NCBI GenBank assembly: GCA_021464415.1
Contig: CM038465.1
Coordinates: 82,866,919-82,930,918, forward strand
DNA length: 64,000 nucleotides
Source: Lonicera japonica
Lineage: Eukaryota; Streptophyta; Magnoliopsida; Dipsacales; Caprifoliaceae
Direction: 5' to 3'
The notes beneath the pieces were generated by a model. The model saw nothing but the letters and a program-made list of their open reading frames with translations. It ran no database searches and was not told the DNA's origin. Both the position numbers and the translations under genes were made by a program. Within the stretch, counting starts at the first letter, position 1; each line of letters opens with the position of its first letter. Below are positions 32,675 through 43,243 of the stretch, piece after piece.

Positions 32675-35562
32675 TGTAATACCCCGTTCATTCGCTCTAC
32701 CGCAATTACCTCACTTCGTTCATCAATTTCATCTCAAGTGGTGAATTCTTCATCTAAGGAGAATTTTAGTGTTCTAGCGCTTCATTCTAGTTGTGATGGT
32801 ATACTTACAATTATGAAGGTGGTCGTCTAGCAATTCGGATGATCTAAAATCAATATCAGCTAGGGAAATGTGCGTTTCAATTTCACGCATTTTGTTGATT
32901 TTGGTCAACTTTGAGGTATCACAACTTCACCATTCCTTACCCAATTATGTTCCCGTTTAATCCTATGTTTAGGATTTAATACAACCTACAAATTTTGTGT
33001 CTTGGCCGAAGGCTAATTCCTGCTTTTCGTTGGAAAAATCGATGTGCGAAGTAAGCGAGTCGCTAAAATCTAATCATTTGGTAGCACCTCGGTAGAGTGC
33101 CATCTTCCACGAGTTTTTAGAAATTTTTCATCTAGAATTTGGAGAGACTTCCTCTTAGGAAATTGTAGAGGTTTAAAATACCTTTCCATGGACATAAAGA
33201 TCACCTCAATTAGAGTCTCGAGCGAAAAGTTATGGCGGAATTACAAACAGCGCATCAAGTCCCAAAAGTTTACCTGCGGACCGGTCTGGGGATTATGCAG
33301 ACCGGTCTGGTGTTTAAAAATCTACAAAATGATGACCTGTAAATCAGTATAAGGAGTTGGCATACCGGTCCGCCAGTCCCAACTTTGCACCGACTTAAGT
33401 TTTAAAAGCGGGATTATCTTTTTTTCTTTCATATTTCTACCCACACACCTAGAATCTTCTAGAAAGAGAAAGAGATAGCTTTTAAGAGAGATTTTGAGAG
33501 ATTCTCACCTCCAAATCTTCACCACACAAAATTAACATCAAACTAACATCAGATCATCATTCCCCAACACTATTCGTCATCTTCTCCATCATTTCCTCCA
33601 TTGCTAGGGTTCAAGATTTAGGGAAAGCTCGAGATTCGCTTAACCCGGCTCGATCTATCGCTCAATCTTTGAATAGGAAACTTCAATCAGGTGGGAACAC
33701 TAGTAACTAAATTCTTTTCCAATCTATTACATATCTATATATATCGAATCAAACCAAACTTGGGATTTTTAACCAAATTGCATGTTCATGAGGGTTTGGG
33801 GTGTTTTCTTGAGATTCTTTGTTTGATTTGCATTGCACATGGCTTTGATATGATTTTTGTACAAAACCCCCTACTTAAAAGCTAATTTTGATGAAGAATA
33901 ACATACAACTTTCATGTACATATACGATAGTAAATATAAAACTATGATATGCATACCTATAAAGCTATACATGGTATTAATAGTACGATTTGACTATAAA
34001 TACTTGTATTTATGGGATTTTCACTGTATATATGTATGTTATAAATAAGTTGTTAAGAAAGTGTTGATATTAGGCATCCGTAACTAAGCTTGGCAAGCCT
34101 TTACTACATTTTGGTCTTGAAACAAAACAAAAACCACACAGGGAAGGTTTTATGAAGTTAAAGTGTTATAACTTATAACTATTGTTTGTCTTGGGGCCAG
34201 TTTGATATTACACAAAGGATTTCCCCATTTGTAGATTTGGAAGTGAATTCAAAATCGGACTGCTATTTAACGGACTGGGTGAACTTGGTTTAAGATATAG
34301 TACATGTATAGTTATGGGATGTTTGGAAAAGCAAGTTTGATATATGTACTATATATATACTGAATGTACTTTTGAACTAAGTATATGGATTTTCTAGTAT
34401 TTCATGTTTCCATAAATTACGATTGTGATATTTATACAAGTATTAATGTGTTGAGTATACCTTGGAGATAAGGATGGTTTTTCACTACTTGTATTTTAGT
34501 TGGCTAGTTGATGAGTTCAGTATGAACCGTTACATCAGTTAATTGGCACAATTGTTCGTCATTGGGTTAGATACATGAGTGATTTTATATGTACACATAT
34601 GAGAGCGCAAGTCTATGGGGGTCCCAGGTTTGGTCTCTAAAGATTGGGGCGGGAAGTTGGGACACAGTCTCCTAGGTGCAAGACCAAAAATCGTGCATGA
34701 AAACAAACAGGAGGCCCTGCTACCGTGTGGGTGAAAGGCCACAAAATGCAGACCTGGTCATACGCTTGACTAGTCGCAAGTTGTTGAGATGATACGATTG
34801 TGATGCCTCGTTGTATAAACTAGCCAACAGTTTCATATATATACTTTCTTACTAAAGATTATTTGTATCTTAACGATACTTATTTTACCATACGTATGAG
34901 GTTTAGAACTAATTTATGTTGTTAGTGAGATTACAATTATATTTTCAATTAATTTATATTTTATTATATTTTAGGGATGGGGAAGCATTGGTGTGCACAT
35001 TATTAAATGATTTTTATATACAAACCTTATAGTTCCCACTGAGCCCGTGTTTGGCTCACTCCCATTTTTCCAAAACAGTTTTGCAGGTATTCTTCGAGGG
35101 ACGGCATGCACACTAGTCTAGAGAGCCTCTGATAGCATAGAACCTTGTGGTCATTCAAGGACGACCTAGGACATATGTAATTTATATATTTTTGATACCT
35201 TATATAATGTGATTTGTCATTGACTTAGAAGTATCATTAATTGCATAAATGTTGTATAAACTTATTGCTTTGCTTGGGACCTCGTTGGAGGAATTGACTG
35301 TATATATATTTGTATATTTGAGGATTGAATGTTAATACTTATGAATGTGGAGCTTGATTCAAACATTGAATTTCTACAGGTTTTGGATTTGTTGAATTTG
35401 TAGTCTCCACATGCCAAAAATTTTCTGAACAGGGTTTTTTATACAAGAAATGTTTTTTGATACTATGTAAATCGTTTTAGTTCAAACTTTCCATTGAGTG
35501 CGACTCCGTGATTAACCAGGTCCTGGAGGCGAAATCCTCTTAACGGGATTTGGGGTGTCACA
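32675..35562 (+). mobile_element. Tekay-like solo LTR with TCTCC target duplication
   Basis: The LTR runs from TGTAATACCCCG to GGGGTGTCACA (2888 bp) and is flanked by a perfect 5-bp duplication, TCTCC, at 32670-32674 and 35563-35567. Solo LTRs arise by recombination between the two LTRs of a complete element. The site is inside gag of the Tat-like element. It shares its starts, ends, a 'gttcccactgagcc' block at about 35032 and a palindrome block (33275-33376) with the LTRs at 23293 and 43244. Confidence 0.9.
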
Positions 35563-35567
35563 TCTCC

Positions 35568-36150
35568 GACCTAAACCTGTTTTTCACCTCTTCCACAAAA
35601 TCCCTTGTGGGATATCCTGTTAAACACATACCCTCTAGGTGTGGCACCTATTTCCCGTACAGGTTCTTGGACTGGGGGAAATGGAGGCCGAGCTCCTATG
35701 TTTTGCCTTTAAGGTCGAGAAACTCGCTTGGAGCGTCCTTCGCAGACCAAGTTTATTTGTGGGTCCTTTACTGGTGGTGGAAGAAATCTGGCGGAAATCT
35801 CCTCAAAAGAGGACTCTCGCCTAGAGCTGGATTGATCAGCTTCAAACACACTAGTCCTACTAAGACTCCCATAGAATTTCTGTGACGGTCCCCAAGCCTT
35901 TGTACAGCTGGAACTTAGGCAGGATTTGGCTGAGCAGATGCGGATGCAGAGGCCGAAACTGACATATCTCACGGGCTGGGTGGGGAAGTTTCTCTTTGGG
36001 CCATAAGTCAATCAATTTGGACTTGAAGTACGGCCTGGTGTTCCTTCAATGCTACCAAAGGGTTTGGCTGAGTTTTTCCTGAAGAAGACATAGTGAGTTT
36101 TCGACGTGTTTAACTTTTTGGACAGGAATTTGACTTTGAAAAAATGTCTT
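35568..36150 (-). pseudogene. Gag N-terminal part of the Tat-like element
   Basis: On minus, between the primer-binding site and the solo LTR, broken frames read MSSSGKTQPNPLVALKEHQ near 36090, and a 100-residue frame at 36011-35709 includes SVFEADQSSSRRESSFEEIS. This is the expected place for gag to begin. No intact start-to-end frame remains. Confidence 0.55.
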
Positions 36151-36168
36151 TCCCACAGACGGCACCAA
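36151..36168 (-). promoter_or_regulatory. Primer-binding site of the Tat-like element
   Basis: Read on minus, two bases after the LTR end, the sequence is TTGGTGCCGTCTGTGGGA, with the TGG expected to pair with a tRNA CCA end. It marks 36171-37045 as the 5' LTR of a minus-strand element. The tRNA is not assigned. Confidence 0.65.
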
Positions 36169-36170
36169 AC

Positions 36171-37045
36171 TGTTGGTGTAAGAAACTAGAGTAGGTCAGT
36201 TTCGACCACACAGTCAAATCATTGGTTAAATAATTAGAATAATAAAGAAATGAGCTAAGGAAGTCAAAGCTGTAGAGAGGAGGTTCACCTCAAATGAAAA
36301 TATGAGTTAGTCCACCTCTAGTGAATAGAGCTAGGAGCTCAGGCTGCTTTGTATTGTGATAACTGAGTTTTTGTTACAAACTTACAAAGTCTCTTTTGTT
36401 ATTCTAACTTCACAAGATTACAATAAAGGAATTACTAAGGCACACGAGTTCTAAACTATCTATATTAGGAGCTCTATCATGGGCTTTTTAGCTCTATCTC
36501 CCTATCTCTCTTATGATAAAAGCTTGGTTGTTCAAGTCTTTCTTAGTTGCTAACTGTTTTCTAATTGATTATTTCCTTTTTGAGAGAAGTAAATGCTCCC
36601 CTAATATATATGATAGAGAGGAGACTGTGTGGAGGGAGCTCTATGGAGCAAGTCCAAGGCCATCCCTCATCTCCACCAACTTTGATGTTGCTTCTCCATG
36701 GATTTTGGTGCATTAAATGCAGTTGTTACGCATTTAATGAAAGTGATTGAGGTTTTGCGCCTACTGAAGGGTAGGCAGGAGTCTCCCATACTTCTGTCAA
36801 CCACTCTGACAGAGTGGTTAGGCGTCGTCGACCCCATCTCAGCAGGGGACCTCTGGAGGTCGGGCTTCATAGATTTATGACCTCAATTGCACAAGCGATT
36901 TCTTTCTGACATTCTCAAGAGTGCACTCCTTCTGAGTGCAGACCCAAGAGTAGACCTTCTAGCCCGTCTTCTTTACCTCGGCAATAATATCCACGTGTCT
37001 GCTTGTGGCTAGTTCACGAGATGAAATTAATATTTTACGCCATCA
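36171..37045 (-). mobile_element. Tat-like Ty3/gypsy LTR, right copy (5' LTR)
   Basis: This 875-bp LTR starts TGTTGGTGTAAG and ends TACGCCATCA on plus, and matches 16194-17044 along its length. It is the best-preserved copy, with both TG and CA ends. It pairs with the remnant at 28079 as the two ends of copy A'. Confidence 0.8.
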
Positions 37046-37381
37046 AAAATTAAGGTGAGTTGTTTAGAAATTAATTTTTTTTACCTACGATTTTACCATT
37101 TATTTTTACCAAGTACATTATATGCATTGTTGTAATTTTTTGAATGTATTATAAATGATAAGAATATTCGATAAATGTAGAATTGTTTTTAAAATTTTTA
37201 ATGCCTTGACATGAGAAAGAGGTAGGCTTGGCCAGAGGCTAGGCCTTGGGACGAGGTGGGGCTGGGGTTTAAACAAATGCTTATAGGAACTCTTTTTTTT
37301 TACACACAACTATAGTCTTGTTTCCAATTTTTATCCTAGGCCAGAGTCTTTTGGGCCTCTGCCCCTGTTGGTAGGTCTATT
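37046..37381. other. Spacer without a gene
   Basis: No gene seen. The interval lies between two retrotransposon fragments and has one GC-rich part (about 37210-37270). Confidence 0.4.
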
Positions 37382-37558
37382 ATGTTTGATGGAGGCCCAA
37401 TTACAAGGTCGCGGGCTAAGAAGTTAAAGGCTGAGCTTAATGGATTAATTCAAGCTATTTGGGCTCAAGAAGAAGGCACAATCAAGCCCATTGGAGGGGA
37501 AAAACGTGAAGCACAAAATGGAGGCTGGGTTACACTTATTCAAGCCCAATTGGAGTGA
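37382..37558 (+). pseudogene. Gypsy polyprotein C-terminal tail, 58 aa
   Basis: The open frame reads GGPITRSRAKKLKAELNGLI near its start and ends in VTLIQAQLE. The 'GP-TR-RAKK...LNGLI' signature is familiar from the C-terminal end of plant Ty3/gypsy polyproteins. No other part of pol is present, so this is the 3' end of a truncated plus-strand element. Confidence 0.55.
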
Positions 37559-38040
37559 GAATACCATGTCTATGCGGCCCAAGAAGTGGAGTCAAGCCAG
37601 CCCACTCTTTTTTTATTATTTATTTATTATTGTTATTTCTTTTTAAAAGACTAGTTCTTGTTTGATTAGGATTTGTTTGAGGATTCCTTGTTGGATTGAT
37701 TTCTTGTGGCTTAAGTTTTCTTCTCCCTATTTAAAGGGGGTTCATTGTTTTATTTTTATTATCTAAGACTTTATTCATAATAATATTGAGTGATTTTAAT
37801 CCTCTTTTGTTCTTCACGAACTACTTGAACTTATCGGTTTGTCCGTGGCGTTCATCCGACTTATCAATCGGTATTCCACACCCAGTTGTGGCGTCTTCGA
37901 TTTCCATCCTAATCTAATTGTAGAAACGATCCAGGTTCCTAATTTGCTATGGTTTTCGTGTGTGCCTGTGTCAAGGTTCGCACAGCCAATTCATTGTGTT
38001 GGCGGGTTTTGAGCGATATCACCGTAGGTCGTATCAATGT
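37559..38040 (+). mobile_element. LTR-like sequence after the gypsy tail
   Basis: This has LTR-like organisation: a TATTTAAA promoter box at about 37728, a pyrimidine-rich region and an end near 'GGTCGTATCA'. With the preceding tail ORF it is best read as the 3' LTR of a truncated element. No partner LTR or target duplication was found. Confidence 0.45.
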
Positions 38041-38280
38041 TGAAAAATAGAAATTGGAATATTAATCTATAACATTCAAAAAAATAGAATGGTACCCATT
38101 TTTACATTGGGATGGAAGAAATCATATCACTAATGTAATTGTATATTTTATATAAGCAAAGGAGGAAGAAGTTTCTTTTCGTTTGACCCGCATTCGCTTT
38201 AATTATGGTAATCAGTTTTCACTAGTTTTGTTAATATGTTAATATGATTATCAGTTTTCGCTAGTTATGTTAATAGTATA

Positions 38281-38757
38281 TTATATATAAGCAAAAAAAG
38301 AAAAGAAAAGAAATATGTATATACATATCGAATATCCGAAAATATTACATACACAATATTTGGAAATATATAATTAAATGTGAACTTTTTATTTGAATGA
38401 AAATGAATTTTTTTTGTAAAGTATATAAATTTACTAAGTTACTGTTCAAGGTTGTGTCTTTAAAATGTGTTATAGTTGTTTATAGCTTGTGGTTGTGACT
38501 GTTGCAATAAAAATAGTTCTTCTTAGAAGAAAAACTTGAAGTAAGTGCCACTTTAGACAATCCAGTATAGTTATTATCTTTCTTTGTTGAGCATATCTCC
38601 ACAATATATTTGAACTGCTCACGTTTCTGCATAAAAGGTTGGGCTGCGTATTCATCTATTGACATCCACAGAGTTGGTGCAATCTCCGAGTTTTGTTTTT
38701 AAATTTTAAAGGATAATGGCCTCAACATACATACAAACATCAAATCTGACTTGCCGA
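38281..38757 (-). pseudogene. Nudix fragment, copy 3 (3' end only)
   Basis: This covers the C-terminal coding part and downstream flank of the 13068 Nudix gene. Frames include EYAAQPFMQKREQFKYIVEI and SKKNYFYCN, split between two frames. Similarity ends at 38757, just inside the sequence that encodes FFGKSDL in the full gene. It lies in the same orientation as the full gene. Confidence 0.8.
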
Positions 38758-38871
38758 AAATTGAAATCAAGCATACATGGACTAATGATTAAGTTATAAT
38801 GATTAGTGAAAAAATTTAGGGCTAAAGTCTTGCAACCCTTCTTTGCCTACGCATACATTAAATTTTCCTAA

Positions 38872-40160
38872 GGGTAAATTGCACTTAACCCCTAAACCAT
38901 TGACCCAGTTGCAATTTACCATAGGAACTATTAATTTTACCGATTTTTACCATGAACTATTATTTTTGTTGGACCTTGCCTCAAATCACTAACGGGTATA
39001 GAAAATTGACAGAGATAAAGGGCAAAATTGGAAATTGACTATCATAAACCTTCTTATCTTTTTGACTATCCTTTCCGAGGACTCTTCTCTCAATTAATCA
39101 AAGGCAAATTGAATATCCAAGAATTAAATAGTGAAGCTCACCTTGTTTTTTCTCTCTCTATCCATGGAATCTCCATCTTCTTCTTTATCTGTTTTTTTTT
39201 GTCATTAATTTTTTGGGTTTTCAAGAGATTCACCAGTTGTGGTGGTGGTGGTGCAGCGCTGGTGCAACAGCGCTAGCCGAGAGAGGAAGATTGATAGAGA
39301 TCCGATGAAGGGGGTCATGGATCCTTAGCCGACTTGAGGATGAAGAGGGTTTTGCCAACCCAAATCCAAGTATCTTGAACAACCCCCAATCGTTCCCATG
39401 GCCGTGTCAAAGATTTGATAACAAAAAAGCCATAAGAGGTTATAGCCGAGATAAACCAAGTAGCTAGAAACAAAAACATCGATGTCCTAAAATGGTTGAT
39501 TGTAATGCTACCGGGACTGCCGGTAAAGTATACATGCAAGATTAACTAGACAGGAGATATGCAGAGATGCCTACTTCACTGCTGTCTCGTAGCTCTAGCT
39601 AAAATGATTCAGTCCGATCCCAATTTTATAAATGGGTGTGACAATGAGGATTATAATACTTAGCTTCACACAGACCAATCGAATCGGATCTCCATCAATC
39701 TTCCTCTTTTCGCTAATGTCGTGGTGGTGACCAAGAAAAGTGTTGTAATCTTTCTCTCTCTACAAATGCCGCGCACCAGCACTGAACCACCACCACCACC
39801 ACCATTAGTGAATCTCTTAAAAACCCAAAAATTTAGAGACAAAAAATAAAATAGAGAAAGAAGAATATGGAGATTCCATTGATAGAGAGAGAAAGAGAAA
39901 AGTAAGCATCACTCTTTAATTCTTGCACTTTCAATTTGCCTTTGATTAATTGAGAGAGGAGTCACCGAAAAGGAAAGTAGGTTTATGAAAGTCAATTTCT
40001 AAGTTTGCCCTTTATTTCTGTCAATTTTCTAACTCTGTTAGTGATTTGAGGCAAGGTGAAACAAAATCAATAGTCCGTGGTAAAAATTGGTGAAATTAAT
40101 AGTTCATATGGTAAAGTGCAACTAGGTCAATAGTTCAAAGGGGTAAAGTGCAATTTGCCC
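38872..40160. mobile_element. Long-TIR Mutator-like element with 9-bp target duplication
   Basis: The terminal inverted repeats begin GGGTAAATTGCAC (left) and GGGCAAATTGCAC (right, on minus) and extend about 430-480 bp inward: left arm 38872 to about 39310, right arm about 39680-40160. The arms share the GGT/CCA trinucleotide run, the purine/pyrimidine runs and the 'tcaattaatcaaaggcaaattga' block. Flanks are TTTTCCTAA (38863-38871) and TTTTCGTAA (40161-40169), a 9-bp duplication with one mismatch, typical of Mutator-like elements. The core of about 370 bp carries a 74-residue minus frame (39539-39315) of unknown nature, possibly captured host sequence. No transposase, so non-autonomous. Confidence 0.8.
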
Positions 40161-40169
40161 TTTTCGTAA

Positions 40170-41609
40170 TGAATTTCGGCCTTTCTCTTTTATGAAGCCA
40201 TCATTGTAAAGTTTAAGCCTGTATTTGAAGTACGTAGTCCTTTTATATAAAAGAAGAAGGAAAAATATTCGCTACTTCTAGTTATGGGTGTTTACAGTCC
40301 GATCGACTGGACCGTTAACTTACAATATAAACTGATCGGTTATGTCGGCCTTTTTTTTGGATTAGACTTAACCAAAGAACCAGCCAAGATCGGACAAATT
40401 TAAACGGTCCGGTTTCAGCTGGTCCAAATGTCCAACGGTCTCAGCCACGTATTCCTTCAACCTGGCTAAACAAGTATTCAACTTAAGTTTCTATAATTGC
40501 CAAAGTTCACCTCATCTTTGTATTACTAACATTTTAGCCCATTATACTTTAAAACATATTTTATGTAATCATGTCTTATTCTTTAATTTATCATATTAAT
40601 TAATTTTTTTTATCAAAGAACTGATTGAACGTGACATATTTATGAGATTTCTTTTGGATATCCTAAATTAAGAATCAATTATACTTTTTTGATGTATTAG
40701 AGATTAATATTTCATTTTCGTGTCAATTTTGTTTCATTTTGTGTCATATTATCATGTCGGTTTGAACACTGGAAGTTTTTTTAATTGATAATCTAATTTT
40801 GAACATTCATGACAGGGCCTTTTACGATTTCATTTAAAATAGAAGGCGGATGAATGCGTCTTTGGCTCTCTCACATAAGGGTAAGTCATTCTTCTACAAT
40901 AGTTTGATAGTTGGGGTTTAAAATACATCTTTTTGCAAATATAAGGTATAAAATATTTAAGAAAGGCCTTTTCCTAACGTAAATTGTACTCCTTTATCCC
41001 CAATTAAAAATAAGGTTTGACTTTCACAGATTCGTAATGATATGTATACACAATCATCTAATTTTTACTTCATAAATTGCTAAAAATTAATACTTGCTTT
41101 ATTATATAATTTGGTGTAGATTATGCCTAAAAAGGAAACTAAAATACTTTTAATTTAGGACATCAAAAAAAAAACCCTAAAAATATGTTATGTTCAATGA
41201 ATTTTTCGATAAAAAGTAATTAATTTAACTGATAAATGAAATAATATAAAACAATTACTTAAAGTTTGAATTCGACAATGACACCAAATTATTAGTGTTC
41301 TTCCTATTTTACTCATGAGCTTATTTTTTTAAGGAAAAATTATTTGACGGGACTAAACCCACAAGTCTATGTTAAAATAGAAAGCACATTTTCATTTGGT
41401 TAATTCTTTGTTTAATAAATATTTTTTATTTTAAATTAAATATTAGCATACATAAAAAAGGAGCATGCACACGCATCGTATGTTGTGTGCTATATATTTT
41501 TACATGGGTTAAAATGTTAATAATGCAAAGATTGGGACAAAATTAATCAATTACAAGTTAGAAAACTTTTTTAGTTGAAACGTGTTAATCTAAACTTGTG
41601 GCTGAGAAT
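40170..41609. other. Gene-free AT-rich stretch
   Basis: No gene seen. A block at 40284-40440 with 'gggtgtttacagtccgatcg' and 'cggtccggtttcagctggtcc' resembles the interior of hAT-type MITEs, but a second end was not found. Confidence 0.45.
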
Positions 41610-41695
41610 TGTCTGATGGTGACTATAATGTTTTTTATGGAGAAGGATAAATTTGCAAACATGTTGATTAAGATTTTGTCGAATATGATGTTTAC
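41610..41695 (+). pseudogene. NHL gene 3' fragment, copy 4
   Basis: This matches the end of the NHL gene: 'ggtgactataatgtttttta' and 'ttgattaagattttgtc' appear here and at 12728 and 12831. Roughly 60 bases in between are missing. It lies just before the Nudix copy at 41905, in the same relation as NHL and Nudix in copy 1. Confidence 0.75.
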
Positions 41696-41904
41696 TCTAA
41701 TTTGTTCCAAAAAAGAAAAGAGAAGAAAAGAAATATGTGTATATATATGAATAAGATCTAGAAATATTAATTACATGTTCAATATCTGGAAATATATAAT
41801 TAAATGTGAACTTTTATTCGAATGGAAATGAATATTTTTTGTAAAGTATATAAATTTACTAAATTAACCTTCAAGTTTGTGTCTTTAAAAGATGTTATAG
41901 CTGT

Positions 41905-42505
41905 TCACAGCTTTTGGCGAGGATTGTTGCAATACATATAGTTCTTATTAGAAGAAAAACCTGAAGTAAGTGCCACTATAAAAAAGCCAGTATAGTTACT
42001 ATCTTTCTTGGCTGAGCATATCTCCGCGATATATTTGAACTGCTCGCGTTTTTGTACAAACGGTTGGGCGGCATATTCGTTTGCTGACATCCACAGAGCT
42101 GCAGCAAGCTCCGAGTTTTGTTTCTGGATTTTAAATGATAGTGGCCTCAGCATACATACAAACATCAAATCTGACTTGCCGAAAAATGAGTTATGGCTTT
42201 GCCTGAAAGCGAGTAATTCCACAAATTCAACATCAATCCCCGTTTCGTCTTTCACTTCTCGGATTGCACCAATACATATATCCTCGCCTTTATTTACCAC
42301 TCTAGTAGGGAACTTCCACACACCCGTGCCTTTGAATTTTCCATTATTTTCTTGGACTACCAAAACCTCCCCCTTGTCGTTCATGACAAAAGCAGAAATA
42401 CCGACTCTATGTGAAGCATTTACTGGGATAGTATGAGGAGTTTTCGGAATCCAATATACAAGCATCAAGTGCGTTGCCTTGGCGTGATGATACCAAAATC
42501 CTTCT
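41905..42505 (-). pseudogene. Nudix copy 4, N-terminally truncated, degenerate Nudix box
   Basis: A 187-residue frame equals residues 86-271 of the 13068 protein with about 90% identity by eye. The first 80 or so residues are missing: at 42505 the sequence passes abruptly into a Ty1/copia remnant. In the Nudix box the leading Gly is Arg (RVVNKGED) and the Glu-Glu pair is Asp-Glu (REVKDETG), so metal binding is probably impaired. Without the N-terminus and promoter it is unlikely to be functional. Confidence 0.85.
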
Positions 42506-43243
42506 GATCGTGGTGGTGAATACTACGGTAGATATAACGGATAAAGTAAACAACGTTCTGAACCTTTATAAAATTCCTAGAGAAATGTGGAATCATCTCA
42601 CGGTACACTATGCTAGGCAAACCTAGTATGAGCAGTGTTGTTGAGAGATAAAACAGAAACTTAAGGATATGGCAAAGAGCGTGATTAATCATTATTCTTT
42701 ACCATAATGACTCTAGGAAGAAACAATTAAGACTGTAGCATATTTTAAATAGTGTTATATCAAAGTAGTTGCTAAAAGAGGTTGTCCAGCTGTAGTAAGG
42801 CCATAACGAAAAAAAAATTGGACTAAAAAATAATTAGTTGCTAGTTTGTTAAATACAATGAAACATCGAGAGATTATAAATTTTATGATCCCTTGAATAA
42901 ATCATTTATTAAGACGAAAAATGCCAAATTTCATGAGGTTATTGAGTTTGAGGGGGGGGGGGAGATAAAGTTAGGAACATTGTCTTTGAAGAGGAATTTA
43001 TTCAAATTTTAAGTACTGTTATTGACAATGATTATGATCAAATTTCTGATATTGTTTCAAATCCTAATTAGGATCATCAAGACAATGTTGAAAAACTTCC
43101 TATATAGTAAACTCAACAATCTCAAGAAGAAAATCCATAAATGGCCTTAAAAAAAATTCCGTCAATAGTATTACATATTTCATCTAGTTATTATCTCGTA
43201 CGGTTTTGAAGTAAATCTGGTTAATGATTATGTATATCAAAAG
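42506..43243 (+). pseudogene. Ty1/copia integrase to reverse transcriptase remnant, left part
   Basis: Plus-strand frames with many stops begin DRGGEYYGRYNG, the conserved copia integrase motif, and pass through the integrase C-terminal region (YKFYDPLNKSFIKTKNAKF, then VIEFEGGG). They end in a reverse-transcriptase-like VNDYVYQK just before the Tekay insertion. The same gene resumes at 52284. Confidence 0.75.

Noticed and set aside
40284..40440. hAT-like fragment with gggtgtttacag and cggtccggttt blocks
   Set aside because: Only one possible end and no target duplication, so I do not call an element.
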